A stretch of 6,742 nt of DNA from Verrucomicrobiota bacterium (GCA_023428915.1 JAEYWL010000045.1:1-6742); one strand, 5' to 3'; counted from the first letter of the stretch, positions 1-5,544 are shown. Made by a program: numbers and translations. Notes: a model not told the origin generated them from the sequence alone.

Positions 1-11
1 TAGTGTTTCAT

Positions 12-88
12 GAGTTGCTCCTTTTGGCCCAAAGAGGCCGTTGATTGTTTTGATTTTTAATCAGATTAAAGGAGCAACTCTTTTTTTT
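12..88 (+). terminator. Intrinsic terminator with branched stem, plus strand
   Basis: A perfect 13-bp stem pairs 12-24 (GAGTTGCTCCTTT) with 68-80 (AAAGGAGCAACTC) and is followed at once by eight T residues at 81-88, the classical Rho-independent layout on the plus strand. The long loop holds two further small pairings: GGCC 26-29 with GGCC 36-39, and TGATT 42-46 with AATCA 59-63, so the RNA could fold as a three-way structure. On the minus strand the stem is not followed by a T run, so it does not look like a terminator for coaD. It probably ends a plus-strand gene located left of the window. Confidence 0.75.
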
Positions 89-127
89 GGCTAAATTCTA
101 TTAGCGCGCCATCACACTATGTCTAAG

Positions 128-613
128 CTAAAGATTGCTTGCAATCCTTTGAAAGATGAGTTCTTCGATTTCCTTGGGCACAAACCCGTGCAAATGCTTG
201 CCATAGCTTGCAATTTCCCTCATAAGGGTGGAGCTTAAACTGGCAAACCTTTCATCAGCAATTAAAAATATGGTTTCGATCCCGCACATTTTTTTGTTCG
301 CATAGGCGTACTGATTTTCATAGTCGAAATCAACTCCATTGCGCAGCCCTTTAATTAAACAGGTGGCTTCTAAAGATTTCACCAGATCGATTAATAGGCC
401 ATTAAAACAGATCACCTCTACATTAGGTAGATCTTTCGTGATTGTTTGCAGCATCATTTTTCTTTCATGGCCTGAGAACAGCAAGTTTTTTTTCTGGCGG
501 TTATCTGCAATAGCTACATAAAGCTTCTCTACCAATTTTGAGGCCCGTTGAATTAAGTCGAGATGCCCTAAAGTGGGCGGATTAAAAGAGCCGGGAATGA
601 TGCCGATTTCCAT
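128..613 (-). CDS. coaD: Phosphopantetheine adenylyltransferase (CoaD)
   Basis: This 161-aa cytosolic protein has the normal length for bacterial PPAT, which transfers AMP from ATP to 4'-phosphopantetheine, the penultimate step of coenzyme A synthesis. The family signatures are in order: the N-terminal nucleotidyltransferase segment PGSFNPPTLGH (7-17) with the T/HxGH motif as TLGH (14-17); a KK pair at 41-42 where the family has a substrate-binding lysine; KGLRNGVDFDYE (88-99), equivalent to the usual RGLR..xDFEYE; and LSSTLMRE (126-133), equivalent to ISSSLVKE. The first Arg of the usual IRGLR motif is Lys88 here, a conservative change. ATG at 613 is used, as it gives the standard N-terminus. 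It lies 5 nt after the rsmD stop, with no clear Shine-Dalgarno sequence, so translational coupling to rsmD is likely. Identity is essentially certain. Confidence 0.96.
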   Translation of the reverse strand: MEIGIIPGSFNPPTLGHLDLIQRASKLVEKLYVAIADNRQKKNLLFSGHERKMMLQTITKDLPNVEVICFNGLLIDLVKSLEATCLIKGLRNGVDFDYENQYAYANKKMCGIETIFLIADERFASLSSTLMREIASYGKHLHGFVPKEIEELIFQRIASNL

Positions 614-618
614 AGTTT

Positions 619-1194
619 TTATTTACCATTTACGAATTGATATAAAATGGAACGTCCCATTTTTCGCTTATTTCGTAAAGATAAATTCACGAGGCCGTCT
701 AAAAAAATTGGCGTCTGAACAGCATCTTCTAAAAAAAATACGCCTTCCGGCTTTATCAAGTTGTCTTTATCTAATAGGCTTAAAGTGTGTTGAGCATAGG
801 ACTCTTGAGTTTCCAGCTGGCTTTCATATGGGGGGTCGGCATATACGATATCGAATGCCATATTGCGTTCGGCTAGTTTTTTTAAAGCAGTGAACACACT
901 TATCTCGTAGATTTCACATTGCGCCTCAACTTGCAGCTTTTTGGCATTTTGACGGATGCATTTAATGGCTTCCCGGCCCGATTCTATAAAGATGGCTTTT
1001 TTAGCGCCCCTGCTCAGAGCTTCAAAACCCATGGCCCCGGAACCTGCAAATAGATCTAAAAAAGCAGCTTCTTCAATGGAATGCTGCACAATATTAAATA
1101 CGGCAGCCCGCAACTGGCTGGAAGTTGGCCTGGTCGCCAGTCCTTTTGGCGTGATTAGAGGGATATTACGAAATTTACCTGATATAATGTGCAT
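619..1194 (-). CDS. rsmD: 16S rRNA (guanine966-N2)-methyltransferase (RsmD)
   Basis: This 191-aa protein matches the RsmD family in length and motifs. RsmD is a class I SAM-dependent methyltransferase that modifies G966 of 16S rRNA in the assembling small subunit. The N-terminus MHIISGKFRN with TRPTSSQLRAAVFNI (21-35) is the family's RNA-binding entry segment. LDLFAGSGAMGFEALSRG (46-63) is the SAM-binding glycine loop. ADPPY (119-123) supplies the catalytic DPPY of N-methyltransferases. The C-terminus GRSILYQF (180-187) corresponds to the family's final G.t.L..y strand. The start is ATG at 1194; I see no good Shine-Dalgarno sequence in front of it. It is followed 5 nt later by coaD, an rsmD-coaD arrangement common in bacteria, so the two are very probably co-transcribed. 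The hairpin at 1236-1275 upstream isolates them from the cluster at 1368-3986. Confidence 0.95.
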   Translation of the reverse strand: MHIISGKFRNIPLITPKGLATRPTSSQLRAAVFNIVQHSIEEAAFLDLFAGSGAMGFEALSRGAKKAIFIESGREAIKCIRQNAKKLQVEAQCEIYEISVFTALKKLAERNMAFDIVYADPPYESQLETQESYAQHTLSLLDKDNLIKPEGVFFLEDAVQTPIFLDGLVNLSLRNKRKMGRSILYQFVNGK

Positions 1195-1225
1195 GATGGA
1201 ACTAAGTCTATAAAATTACTTTCGC

Positions 1226-1342
1226 GCCCGATTTTAAATCCAACTTGCTACCTTAGAAGGTAGCAAGTTGGATTTTAATAACTGCACTAGCATAACAGCA
1301 GTCAATTAAATTTAGGAGAGGTTAAAAAAATAAAAATCGGGC
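1226..1342. repeat. Outer inverted repeat enclosing the 18-bp hairpin
   Basis: GCCCGATTTT at 1226-1235 is the exact reverse complement of AAAATCGGGC at 1333-1342. The left arm directly abuts the left arm of the 18-bp hairpin; the right arm lies 57 nt beyond it, just before the end of the 56-aa gene. The two inverted repeats are therefore nested. The sequence between them shows no coding signal. Confidence 0.55.
1236..1275 (-). terminator. Perfect 18-bp hairpin, likely bidirectional terminator
   Basis: Bases 1236-1253 (AAATCCAACTTGCTACCT) are the exact reverse complement of 1258-1275, with a 4-nt loop TAGA. The stem is A/T-rich at its base. On the minus strand it runs into TTTAAAAT, and on the plus strand into TTTAATAA, so it could stop transcription either way. 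It lies 92 nt after the stop of the 56-aa gene and about 40 nt before the rsmD start, where an operon boundary is expected. The T tract is short, so termination is inferred. A transposon end or regulatory hairpin is a less likely alternative. Confidence 0.6.
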
Positions 1343-1367
1343 ACGGCATGCAATAGTGTAAGATAAG

Positions 1368-1538
1368 CTATTCCCCTTTGTGGTGGCCTTCTTTTTTATG
1401 GTGCTTCATGACGGTGCGGGCAGCAACCTCTTTAGCTCTTTTGCCATACCGGCCGGACTTTTCTGCCTGTTCTTCAATATGCTCATACATGCGTTGTTCT
1501 TTTTGCCCTACGCCTTTTAAATGTTTTTTACCTGGCAT
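1368..1538 (-). CDS. Small highly charged protein, 56 aa ('plasmid stabilization protein'-like)
   Basis: This short ORF starts with ATG at 1538 and ends with TAG at 1368-1370, giving 56 residues that begin MPGKKHLKGVG. It is rich in Lys, Glu, Arg and His. The pattern QRMYEHIEEQAEKSG (15-29) followed by KRAKEVAARTVMK (33-45) resembles a widespread family of short proteins of unknown function, often labelled 'plasmid stabilization protein', that share an ER.YEHI...G...AeEiAARTVnK core. That match is from memory, and the label says little about function. A textbook Shine-Dalgarno sequence AGGAGGT sits 4 nt upstream, which strongly supports translation. It begins 24 nt after the 154-aa gene ends and is probably the last gene of the cluster, before the hairpin at 1236-1275. 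The C-terminus is a His/Lys-rich tail (HHKKEGHHKGE). There is no membrane segment or signal peptide. Confidence 0.8.
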   Translation of the reverse strand: MPGKKHLKGVGQKEQRMYEHIEEQAEKSGRYGKRAKEVAARTVMKHHKKEGHHKGE

Positions 1539-1542
1539 AAAC

Positions 1543-1549
1543 ACCTCCT
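1543..1549 (-). promoter_or_regulatory. Strong ribosome binding site for the 56-aa gene
   Basis: On the minus strand the sequence reads AGGAGGT followed by 4 nt and ATG. It is the best Shine-Dalgarno match in the window and fixes the start of the 56-aa ORF at 1538. Confidence 0.8.
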
Positions 1550-1562
1550 GTTTAATTTCGTA

Positions 1563-2027
1563 TTAATCTCTTGGAAGTACCTCAATACCTAATATTTTCC
1601 ACTCATCATCTTCTTCTTTCATGAAATAAGTAATTGAATAAGAGCTTGAAAGCGTCCCTTTAACTACGGCAACCCTGTCTTCATGAATGGGGATTTTTTT
1701 ATAATCGAAATGGGCCTGGTCCCAAAGGTCGCCATATTGGTCGATAAATTTTCTGAAGATCTCCAGCGAGGTTTGACGTTGAAAATCTCTCGTTAAATAA
1801 TTTTGATAGGCGAATTCAACATTGCCTAGTCCGATCGCACTTAACTCTTGTTCAATTGTGTTTTGCATGCTGCGCTGTTGTTCAAATGAAGCAGTTCCAA
1901 GAGCCGGAGTTTTGTCAGTGTCGTGCTGGACTAGGGCGATTAGCTTGTCGGCAGGAGGGAGTATCAGCCCATGCAAGGGCTGATACAGTGCTAAAGCAGC
2001 GATTGAATAAAGTAATAAGAAGTGCAA
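1563..2027 (-). CDS. Exported single-domain NTF2-like/DUF4864-like protein, 154 aa
   Basis: I cannot name this protein. Residues 1-25 form a hydrophobic, signal-peptide-like stretch (FLLLYSIAALALY) with no basic residue in the n-region, followed by a linker to about residue 53. Residues 54-152 carry one copy of the domain that occurs four times in the upstream protein: AYQNYLTRDFQRQTSLEIF (73-91) matches the AY..(Y/F)tS.eFq..tSL..Fk core, and EWKILGIEV (142-150) matches the closing WKvwGI strand. The start is TTG at 2027, immediately after the TAA of the 652-aa gene and in the same frame, with GGAGGAGGA just upstream. The next in-frame ATG is residue 54 and would remove the signal-like region, so TTG is preferred. 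Nonsense disruption of a once longer protein cannot be excluded, but an internal signal-like segment argues for an independent gene. The likely location is periplasm or outer envelope. Function unknown. Confidence 0.8.
   Translation of the reverse strand: MHFLLLYSIAALALYQPLHGLILPPADKLIALVQHDTDKTPALGTASFEQQRSMQNTIEQELSAIGLGNVEFAYQNYLTRDFQRQTSLEIFRKFIDQYGDLWDQAHFDYKKIPIHEDRVAVVKGTLSSSYSITYFMKEEDDEWKILGIEVLPRD
1961..1986 (-). repeat. Perfect 10-bp hairpin inside the start of the 154-aa gene
   Basis: GTATCAGCCC at 1961-1970 and GGGCTGATAC at 1977-1986 are exact reverse complements separated by a 6-nt loop. The stem has six G/C pairs and lies about 40 nt downstream of the TTG start, over codons 14-22 of the signal-like segment. 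No T run follows it, so it does not look like an intrinsic terminator. A role in mRNA stability or in tuning early translation is possible. Confidence 0.6.
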
Positions 2028-3986
2028 TTAGTCCTCCTCCACTCTCATAGAGTAATCTTTTTTAACCCCTGTGTCGCTTGAAACCCATACTTTATAATCG
2101 CCTTCAGGCCAACCTTGGGTAGGCGGAGAAAAGATGATGCTGATCACTGAATCCCCATTCTTTGTAATGGCTGTCTCGATAGCGGGAATTTTGGACTTTG
2201 TCTCCAGATGCTCTAATTCAAATGTCAACTTTGCGCCTTTTTTCCCGCCGGTAATAAATAAATTAAAGGTGATATCTTCATCATCTGTCGTAAATTCAGT
2301 TGTAGGCTTAGTGACGATGCCATTTAAGTCTGTTTTGGTGCCGAATAGGGCTTTGGAAAACTCCATGCGGCCTGAAGGGGATTCTTCGCTTGAAGTTTCC
2401 TGATTTCCTCCATTTTTGGCCGCATCAACATTGTCAATAAGTTGTAAACTTAAAATTTTTAAGCGTTGGTTTTCTGATACAAGCCTATATTCCACGCCGA
2501 TTTTATCACTGTCAGTATGGTAAAAGCCTGTAATTGTAGTCTCTTTGCCACCGGAAATGTTAGAGAATTCAAAATTTTTAATCTTTGCCATGAAAGGATG
2601 ATCTTCCATGAATTTTACAAAATCATTAAAGGAAGAGGCGTCTTGAAAGCCTTGCGAGGTATACGCGTAATAAGCCTTTGAAAAGTCTTTTTCTTTAATA
2701 GCGGCAAGCTGGTCATTAATTACAGAAAGGGATTTCTCTTTTGCCTGTTGGCTGCTGCCTTCTTCTATCGGTGTTTCTTGCACCACCAGAATACCCCAAA
2801 CCTTCCATTGGCCATTTATTTTAACAAATCTATAATCCACCTCAATAATGTCCTTCGGTGATTCTAAAGCCAATTGCATGAGAGCTAAATTGCCTTTCAT
2901 CTGTGCGTCTGCCACATCAATTTTTTTGTACTCTTTGAAAGCAGGGTAGCTGCTTAGGAATGTTTTGAAATCCTGCAGGGAAGTGGCTTCTTGAAATTCT
3001 GGCGAGGTGTAGTTGCGGTAAGCGTTTGCGATGTTATCCTCTTGAACTTCTTTCAGCTGTTTATTGATAATGTCGAGAAAAGTTTGTTTGTCTTTTTCGT
3101 TTAAGGCATAGTCATAAGCTGAATCAATAAAACGGATACCCCAGACCTTCCAGGCATTATCATTAGTGACAAGCCTGAATTCTGCGTGGCTTTTTCCATT
3201 TTGGGCTTCAAATGTAACAGGGAATAATACCCGTTCATCATCTAAAGTGCCCGGCTCGATAATAGCCTTATCATTTTTAAATTCGGGATAGCCTTGCACA
3301 AACTCTTTGAAAGAGTCCAGGGAGGTGTATTCCTTAAATTCAACAGAGGCAAATTCGTTATAAGCTTTCGCTGCATCGCCATCTTTTAACAGCTGCAGCA
3401 TCTTTTCGACAATCGCTTTTGGCTTAGCATAATCGATGCTGCCGTATTTCGTCTTTGGAGCTGACACTGTATCGTTTTGGGCTAAAAGGGCTTTACCCAC
3501 TTTGCTGTGAACCAGGCCAACCTTTTTTTTCCCAGGTTCAACATTTCTGTTTAAGATCTGCATATTGGCAATTTTCCACTTATTGCCTTCCTGCTTGAAA
3601 TTGTAAATAATCGGTTGGGGAATGCCATTTTCATCTTCAATTACGACTAAAACAGTGCCGGAGTCCTGCTCGATTTCTTCGGCCTGGGGCACTATTTCTT
3701 TTTTGCTGGTGATGGCCGGAAATTGTTGAATCAAGCCTTTAAAATTTTCGAGACTATTTTTTTGTTGGTACTCTTTTGAAGTATACTCATAAGCTTTATG
3801 CCAATCATTTTTCCTGATGGCTTCGATTTGCGCTTTAGCAATTTCGCTTGGCTGCGTATGATAGGGATTGAAATAATAGTATCCCCCAATAAGCAAGGCT
3901 AAAATAATCAGCAGGATTATAAGCGTATATCCAATGGAGCTGCTTTTTTCTGGCTTAGGATTCGGGGTGTTTTTCTCAGGGTTCAT
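2028..3986 (-). CDS. Membrane-anchored protein with four NTF2-like/DUF4864-like repeats and a C-terminal beta-sandwich
   Basis: I do not recognise a named gene. The 652-aa product has a short Lys/Pro-rich cytoplasmic N-terminus (1-17), one membrane helix (about 18-37, IGYTLIILLIILALLIGGYY), then a large extracytoplasmic part. Four related domains of about 100 residues follow at roughly 47-148, 187-288, 301-403 and 416-518. Each has a helical half with the core AY.(.)(Y/F)tS.eFq...SL.(D/N)Fk.f...(Y/F)P and ends with a strand of the type R.V..ngqWKVWGI (repeats 2 and 3 clearest; repeat 4 has lost the Trp and reads RLKILSLQLI). This resembles the DUF4864/DUF4878-like part of the NTF2 superfamily. 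After a Ser/Glu-rich linker (527-540), residues 545-650 look like an Ig-like beta-sandwich ending PEGDYKVWVSSD. Start: ATG at 3986 with AGAGG 7 nt upstream. It is the first gene of a cluster with the 154-aa and 56-aa genes. An envelope binding or scaffold role is inferred; no catalytic motif is visible. Confidence 0.9.
   Translation of the reverse strand: MNPEKNTPNPKPEKSSSIGYTLIILLIILALLIGGYYYFNPYHTQPSEIAKAQIEAIRKNDWHKAYEYTSKEYQQKNSLENFKGLIQQFPAITSKKEIVPQAEEIEQDSGTVLVVIEDENGIPQPIIYNFKQEGNKWKIANMQILNRNVEPGKKKVGLVHSKVGKALLAQNDTVSAPKTKYGSIDYAKPKAIVEKMLQLLKDGDAAKAYNEFASVEFKEYTSLDSFKEFVQGYPEFKNDKAIIEPGTLDDERVLFPVTFEAQNGKSHAEFRLVTNDNAWKVWGIRFIDSAYDYALNEKDKQTFLDIINKQLKEVQEDNIANAYRNYTSPEFQEATSLQDFKTFLSSYPAFKEYKKIDVADAQMKGNLALMQLALESPKDIIEVDYRFVKINGQWKVWGILVVQETPIEEGSSQQAKEKSLSVINDQLAAIKEKDFSKAYYAYTSQGFQDASSFNDFVKFMEDHPFMAKIKNFEFSNISGGKETTITGFYHTDSDKIGVEYRLVSENQRLKILSLQLIDNVDAAKNGGNQETSSEESPSGRMEFSKALFGTKTDLNGIVTKPTTEFTTDDEDITFNLFITGGKKGAKLTFELEHLETKSKIPAIETAITKNGDSVISIIFSPPTQGWPEGDYKVWVSSDTGVKKDYSMRVEED
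2032..2040 (-). promoter_or_regulatory. Ribosome binding site for the 154-aa gene, embedded in the preceding gene
   Basis: On the minus strand GGAGGAGGA is followed by C, TAA and TTG. The purine tract is made from the last codons (Glu-Glu-Asp) of the 652-aa gene and lies at good Shine-Dalgarno distance from TTG at 2027. It decides for the TTG start and implies that translation of the two genes is coupled. Confidence 0.65.
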
Positions 3987-3993
3987 AGATAAA

Positions 3994-3998
3994 CCTCT
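3994..3998 (-). promoter_or_regulatory. Ribosome binding site for the 652-aa gene
   Basis: AGAGG on the minus strand lies 7 nt before the ATG at 3986 and supports this start. Further upstream (3999-4100) I find no convincing -35/-10 pair, only AT-rich sequence, so the promoter cannot be placed. Confidence 0.55.
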
Positions 3999-4104
3999 TC
4001 TCTCGCAAGTGTTTAAAAAAAACTTTACATAGCCTTCTTATGAATCTAATTCCCTTTTTTCTGCAATCAAAACCAATGAAGCAAATAGGGGGATAGAGGT
4101 ACAG

Positions 4105-4284
4105 TTGATATATTTTTTTCTATCTAGCGATCTATGTACGAAGTTATCAATTGCCATTTCGCTATTAGCTACACCCTTTTGCGAGATCCAACTGGAATAT
4201 CCGAAACCAGCTAAGCTTATTGAACAAGAAGTAATTGATCAAAGAGTGGAAGAGGGGTACCAGGAAGTGTGCACACCTGTTTAA
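4105..4284 (+). CDS. Doubtful small ORF or gene remnant with TTG start, 59 aa
   Basis: The plus strand is open from 4033 to the TAA at 4282-4284 but contains no in-frame ATG. The only plausible start is TTG at 4105, preceded by AGAGG with 5 nt spacing. The product would have a hydrophobic N-terminal half (LSIAISLLATPFC) and an acidic C-terminal half (KLIEQEVIDQRVEEGYQEV). The last ~30 codons look protein-like in composition, which is why I list it. It may be a decayed tail of a lost gene rather than a live gene. I recognise no family. It is divergent from the 652-aa gene and just upstream of the transposase fragment. Confidence 0.25.
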   Translation: MIYFFLSSDLCTKLSIAISLLATPFCEIQLEYPKPAKLIEQEVIDQRVEEGYQEVCTPV

Positions 4285-4309
4285 AAAAATACTACTAAGG
4301 TAGTATGAT
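4281..4309 (+). promoter_or_regulatory. Possible promoter with an internal palindrome, upstream of the transposase fragment
   Basis: TTAAAA (4281-4286) and TATGAT (4304-4309) are 17 nt apart and resemble -35 and -10 boxes (four and five of six consensus bases). A perfect 7-bp inverted repeat, ATACTAC (4289-4295) and GTAGTAT (4300-4306) with loop TAAG, fills the spacer and overlaps the -10 box. It could be an operator or part of an insertion-sequence end. Positioned to drive the ORF at 4348, but unproven. Confidence 0.3.
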
Positions 4310-4347
4310 GATTCTAGATAATATTTCTTCGAAACCTCGGAGGAATT

Positions 4348-4659
4348 ATGGAAGAACAATTTATTTTTATTTACAGCTTCTGCGATGATTTACTTGCCTC
4401 TTTTGGCATTATCAATGATGCTCAATGTAAGATGAACTCTGCGGAAATTATGACTGTTACTATTGTTGCCGCTTTATTTTTTGGAGGAAATTTTTCAAAA
4501 GCTAGGCTCATTTTTTTGCCGCCTTATAAATTGGCAGGTAAGGGGTGTGCTGTTAGTGGACAACATTCCCGCTCTTCATGTACGCACAGCCTGTACAGGC
4601 CAGCGTCGCATCCTAGTCACTATTTTATGATTAGTTCGAACGGTGTAGAAAAAGCTTAG
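4348..4659 (+). pseudogene. IS982-like transposase, N-terminal fragment (truncated)
   Basis: The first ~55 codons look like the N-terminus of an insertion-sequence transposase of the type annotated as IS982: an acidic helical start (YSFCDDLLASFG), then DAQCKMNSAEIMTVTIVAALFFGGNFSKAR, which I split here as AQCKMNSAEIMT (25-36) and ALFFGGNFSKAR (42-53). In intact relatives, as I recall them, this is followed by a segment about nematched to GYIPNMLSKSRFNRRLH and then a DDE catalytic core; none of that is present in any frame. After about 4512 the ORF continues by chance to a TAG at 4657 as unrelated sequence. ATG at 4348 is preceded by GGAGG with 4 nt spacing. No terminal inverted repeats or target duplication could be identified. 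It is a dead remnant of a transposition event; the family assignment is from memory. Confidence 0.7.
4589..4600. repeat. 12-bp perfect palindrome GCCTGTACAGGC
   Basis: GCCTGTACAGGC equals its own reverse complement. It sits in a patch (about 4535-4615) that is more GC-rich than the flanking AT-rich sequence and follows the point where similarity to the transposase stops. It could be a protein-binding site or a leftover of inserted DNA; no function can be assigned. Confidence 0.35.
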
Positions 4660-4680
4660 TCCCTATTTGCAATAGTGATA

Positions 4681-4695
4681 AGAGCTTTCAGCTCT
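4681..4695. repeat. Small hairpin after the 270-aa gene
   Basis: AGAGCT (4681-4686) pairs with AGCTCT (4690-4695) across a 3-nt loop. It lies about 36 nt beyond the stop of the minus-strand 270-aa gene and could contribute to its 3' end, but the stem is short and no T run follows on the minus strand, so I do not call it a terminator. Confidence 0.3.
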
Positions 4696-4731
4696 AACCT
4701 CTTTAATCGATCAGCATTATTATCATCTTTT

Positions 4732-5544
4732 TTAAATTTTTCTTAAAAAGCTATCAAACATTGTAATAGGGAGAACTTTAGTTGCCTCTGAATAGTAAAA
4801 GTTCGGTATTGTTTTTGGACTACTGAAATTGCCCCATGAGTCAATGATTTCTTCACAGCATAAGCCAAGGTAGATCATTGATATATTTTTAATACGTTCT
4901 TGACAAAACAAACAGGAGTTTAGAGGTTCTAATCGACTTTTAAGGTCTTCCTCTCTACCTGTTAAAGTTTTGCAGCCATTAAGAAGCGAAACTTTCTTTT
5001 CAAATAGTCTTTTATTAGTGATACCAAACCACCTAATGGATGAGTAATGCCCCAAAGGCTCACCTGCGATTAATGTCACTAATTCCTTTTTTATATTTTC
5101 GACTGTTGTTTGTATATCTTCGCTCTTTTTAATTAGCCTGCTAACATATGCTCCTTTCTCTTTTTTAGAGTTTAAATGAATACAAATCTTAAAATCATGC
5201 AGTGGGTTATTTTGCTTGCGATCCTCCTCTTGCCGTTGCTTCAATTGCATAAATAAATTGGTAGAAAACTGTTCAATACCCTCTGTTTGTTGTTTTTTAA
5301 GTTCAGCTGCTTTCTTACTTAAAATATAAAAATTTAGGGCATATCCTACTGCTGCAACAGTACCCAAAGCTATATATATAGGAGGAGCATACAGTATAGA
5401 AAATACGCGTTCTGAAATTAAAGAGAGGGTAGATCTGTTTTGAGCTTTTGCATCTTGAGTCCATATTCTTATTGTTTCTTTATGAAAACTTATTAAGGGT
5501 TCGACTAAAAAATTATCTTTTAAAGTTAAGCCACCGTACAACAT
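4732..5544 (-). CDS. Unrecognised membrane-anchored coiled-coil protein, 270 aa
   Basis: I do not recognise this protein. Residues 1-45 are soluble-looking. About 50-75 is one strongly hydrophobic stretch (IYIALGTVAAVGYALNFYIL at 56-75), followed by basic SKK and a Lys/Gln/Glu-rich stretch to about 112 that looks like a coiled coil (ELKKQQTEGIEQF, then LKQRQEEDRKQ). The rest is a mixed region with many Lys and several cysteines: C121, C191, a CLFC pair (211-214) and CC (229-230). The Cys arrangement is not a recognisable zinc or iron motif. The start is ATG at 5544 with only a weak AGAG upstream. Its coding sequence is visibly more AT-rich than that of the 280-aa gene next to it, which together with the neighbouring transposase fragment suggests an accessory or lineage-specific gene. 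It lies 36 nt downstream of the 280-aa gene on the same strand, so the two may be co-transcribed. Confidence 0.82.
   Translation of the reverse strand: MLYGGLTLKDNFLVEPLISFHKETIRIWTQDAKAQNRSTLSLISERVFSILYAPPIYIALGTVAAVGYALNFYILSKKAAELKKQQTEGIEQFSTNLFMQLKQRQEEDRKQNNPLHDFKICIHLNSKKEKGAYVSRLIKKSEDIQTTVENIKKELVTLIAGEPLGHYSSIRWFGITNKRLFEKKVSLLNGCKTLTGREEDLKSRLEPLNSCLFCQERIKNISMIYLGLCCEEIIDSWGNFSSPKTIPNFYYSEATKVLPITMFDSFLRKI

Noticed and set aside
339..1213. Plus-strand ORFs at 339-521, 573-893 and 956-1213
   Set aside because: They lie antisense to coaD and rsmD, whose motifs are unmistakable; their products show no family features.
1378..1566. Plus-strand 62-aa ORF
   Set aside because: It is the complement of the 56-aa minus-strand gene, which has a strong ribosome binding site and a family-like core; the plus-strand product is Cys/Ser-rich and unconvincing.
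1856..2403. Plus-strand ORFs at 1856-2050 and 2134-2403
   Set aside because: Shadows of the 154-aa and 652-aa genes.
4165..4359. Minus-strand 64-aa ORF
   Set aside because: It runs antisense to the doubtful TTG ORF and over the promoter-like region and start of the transposase fragment; no Shine-Dalgarno sequence and no recognisable features.
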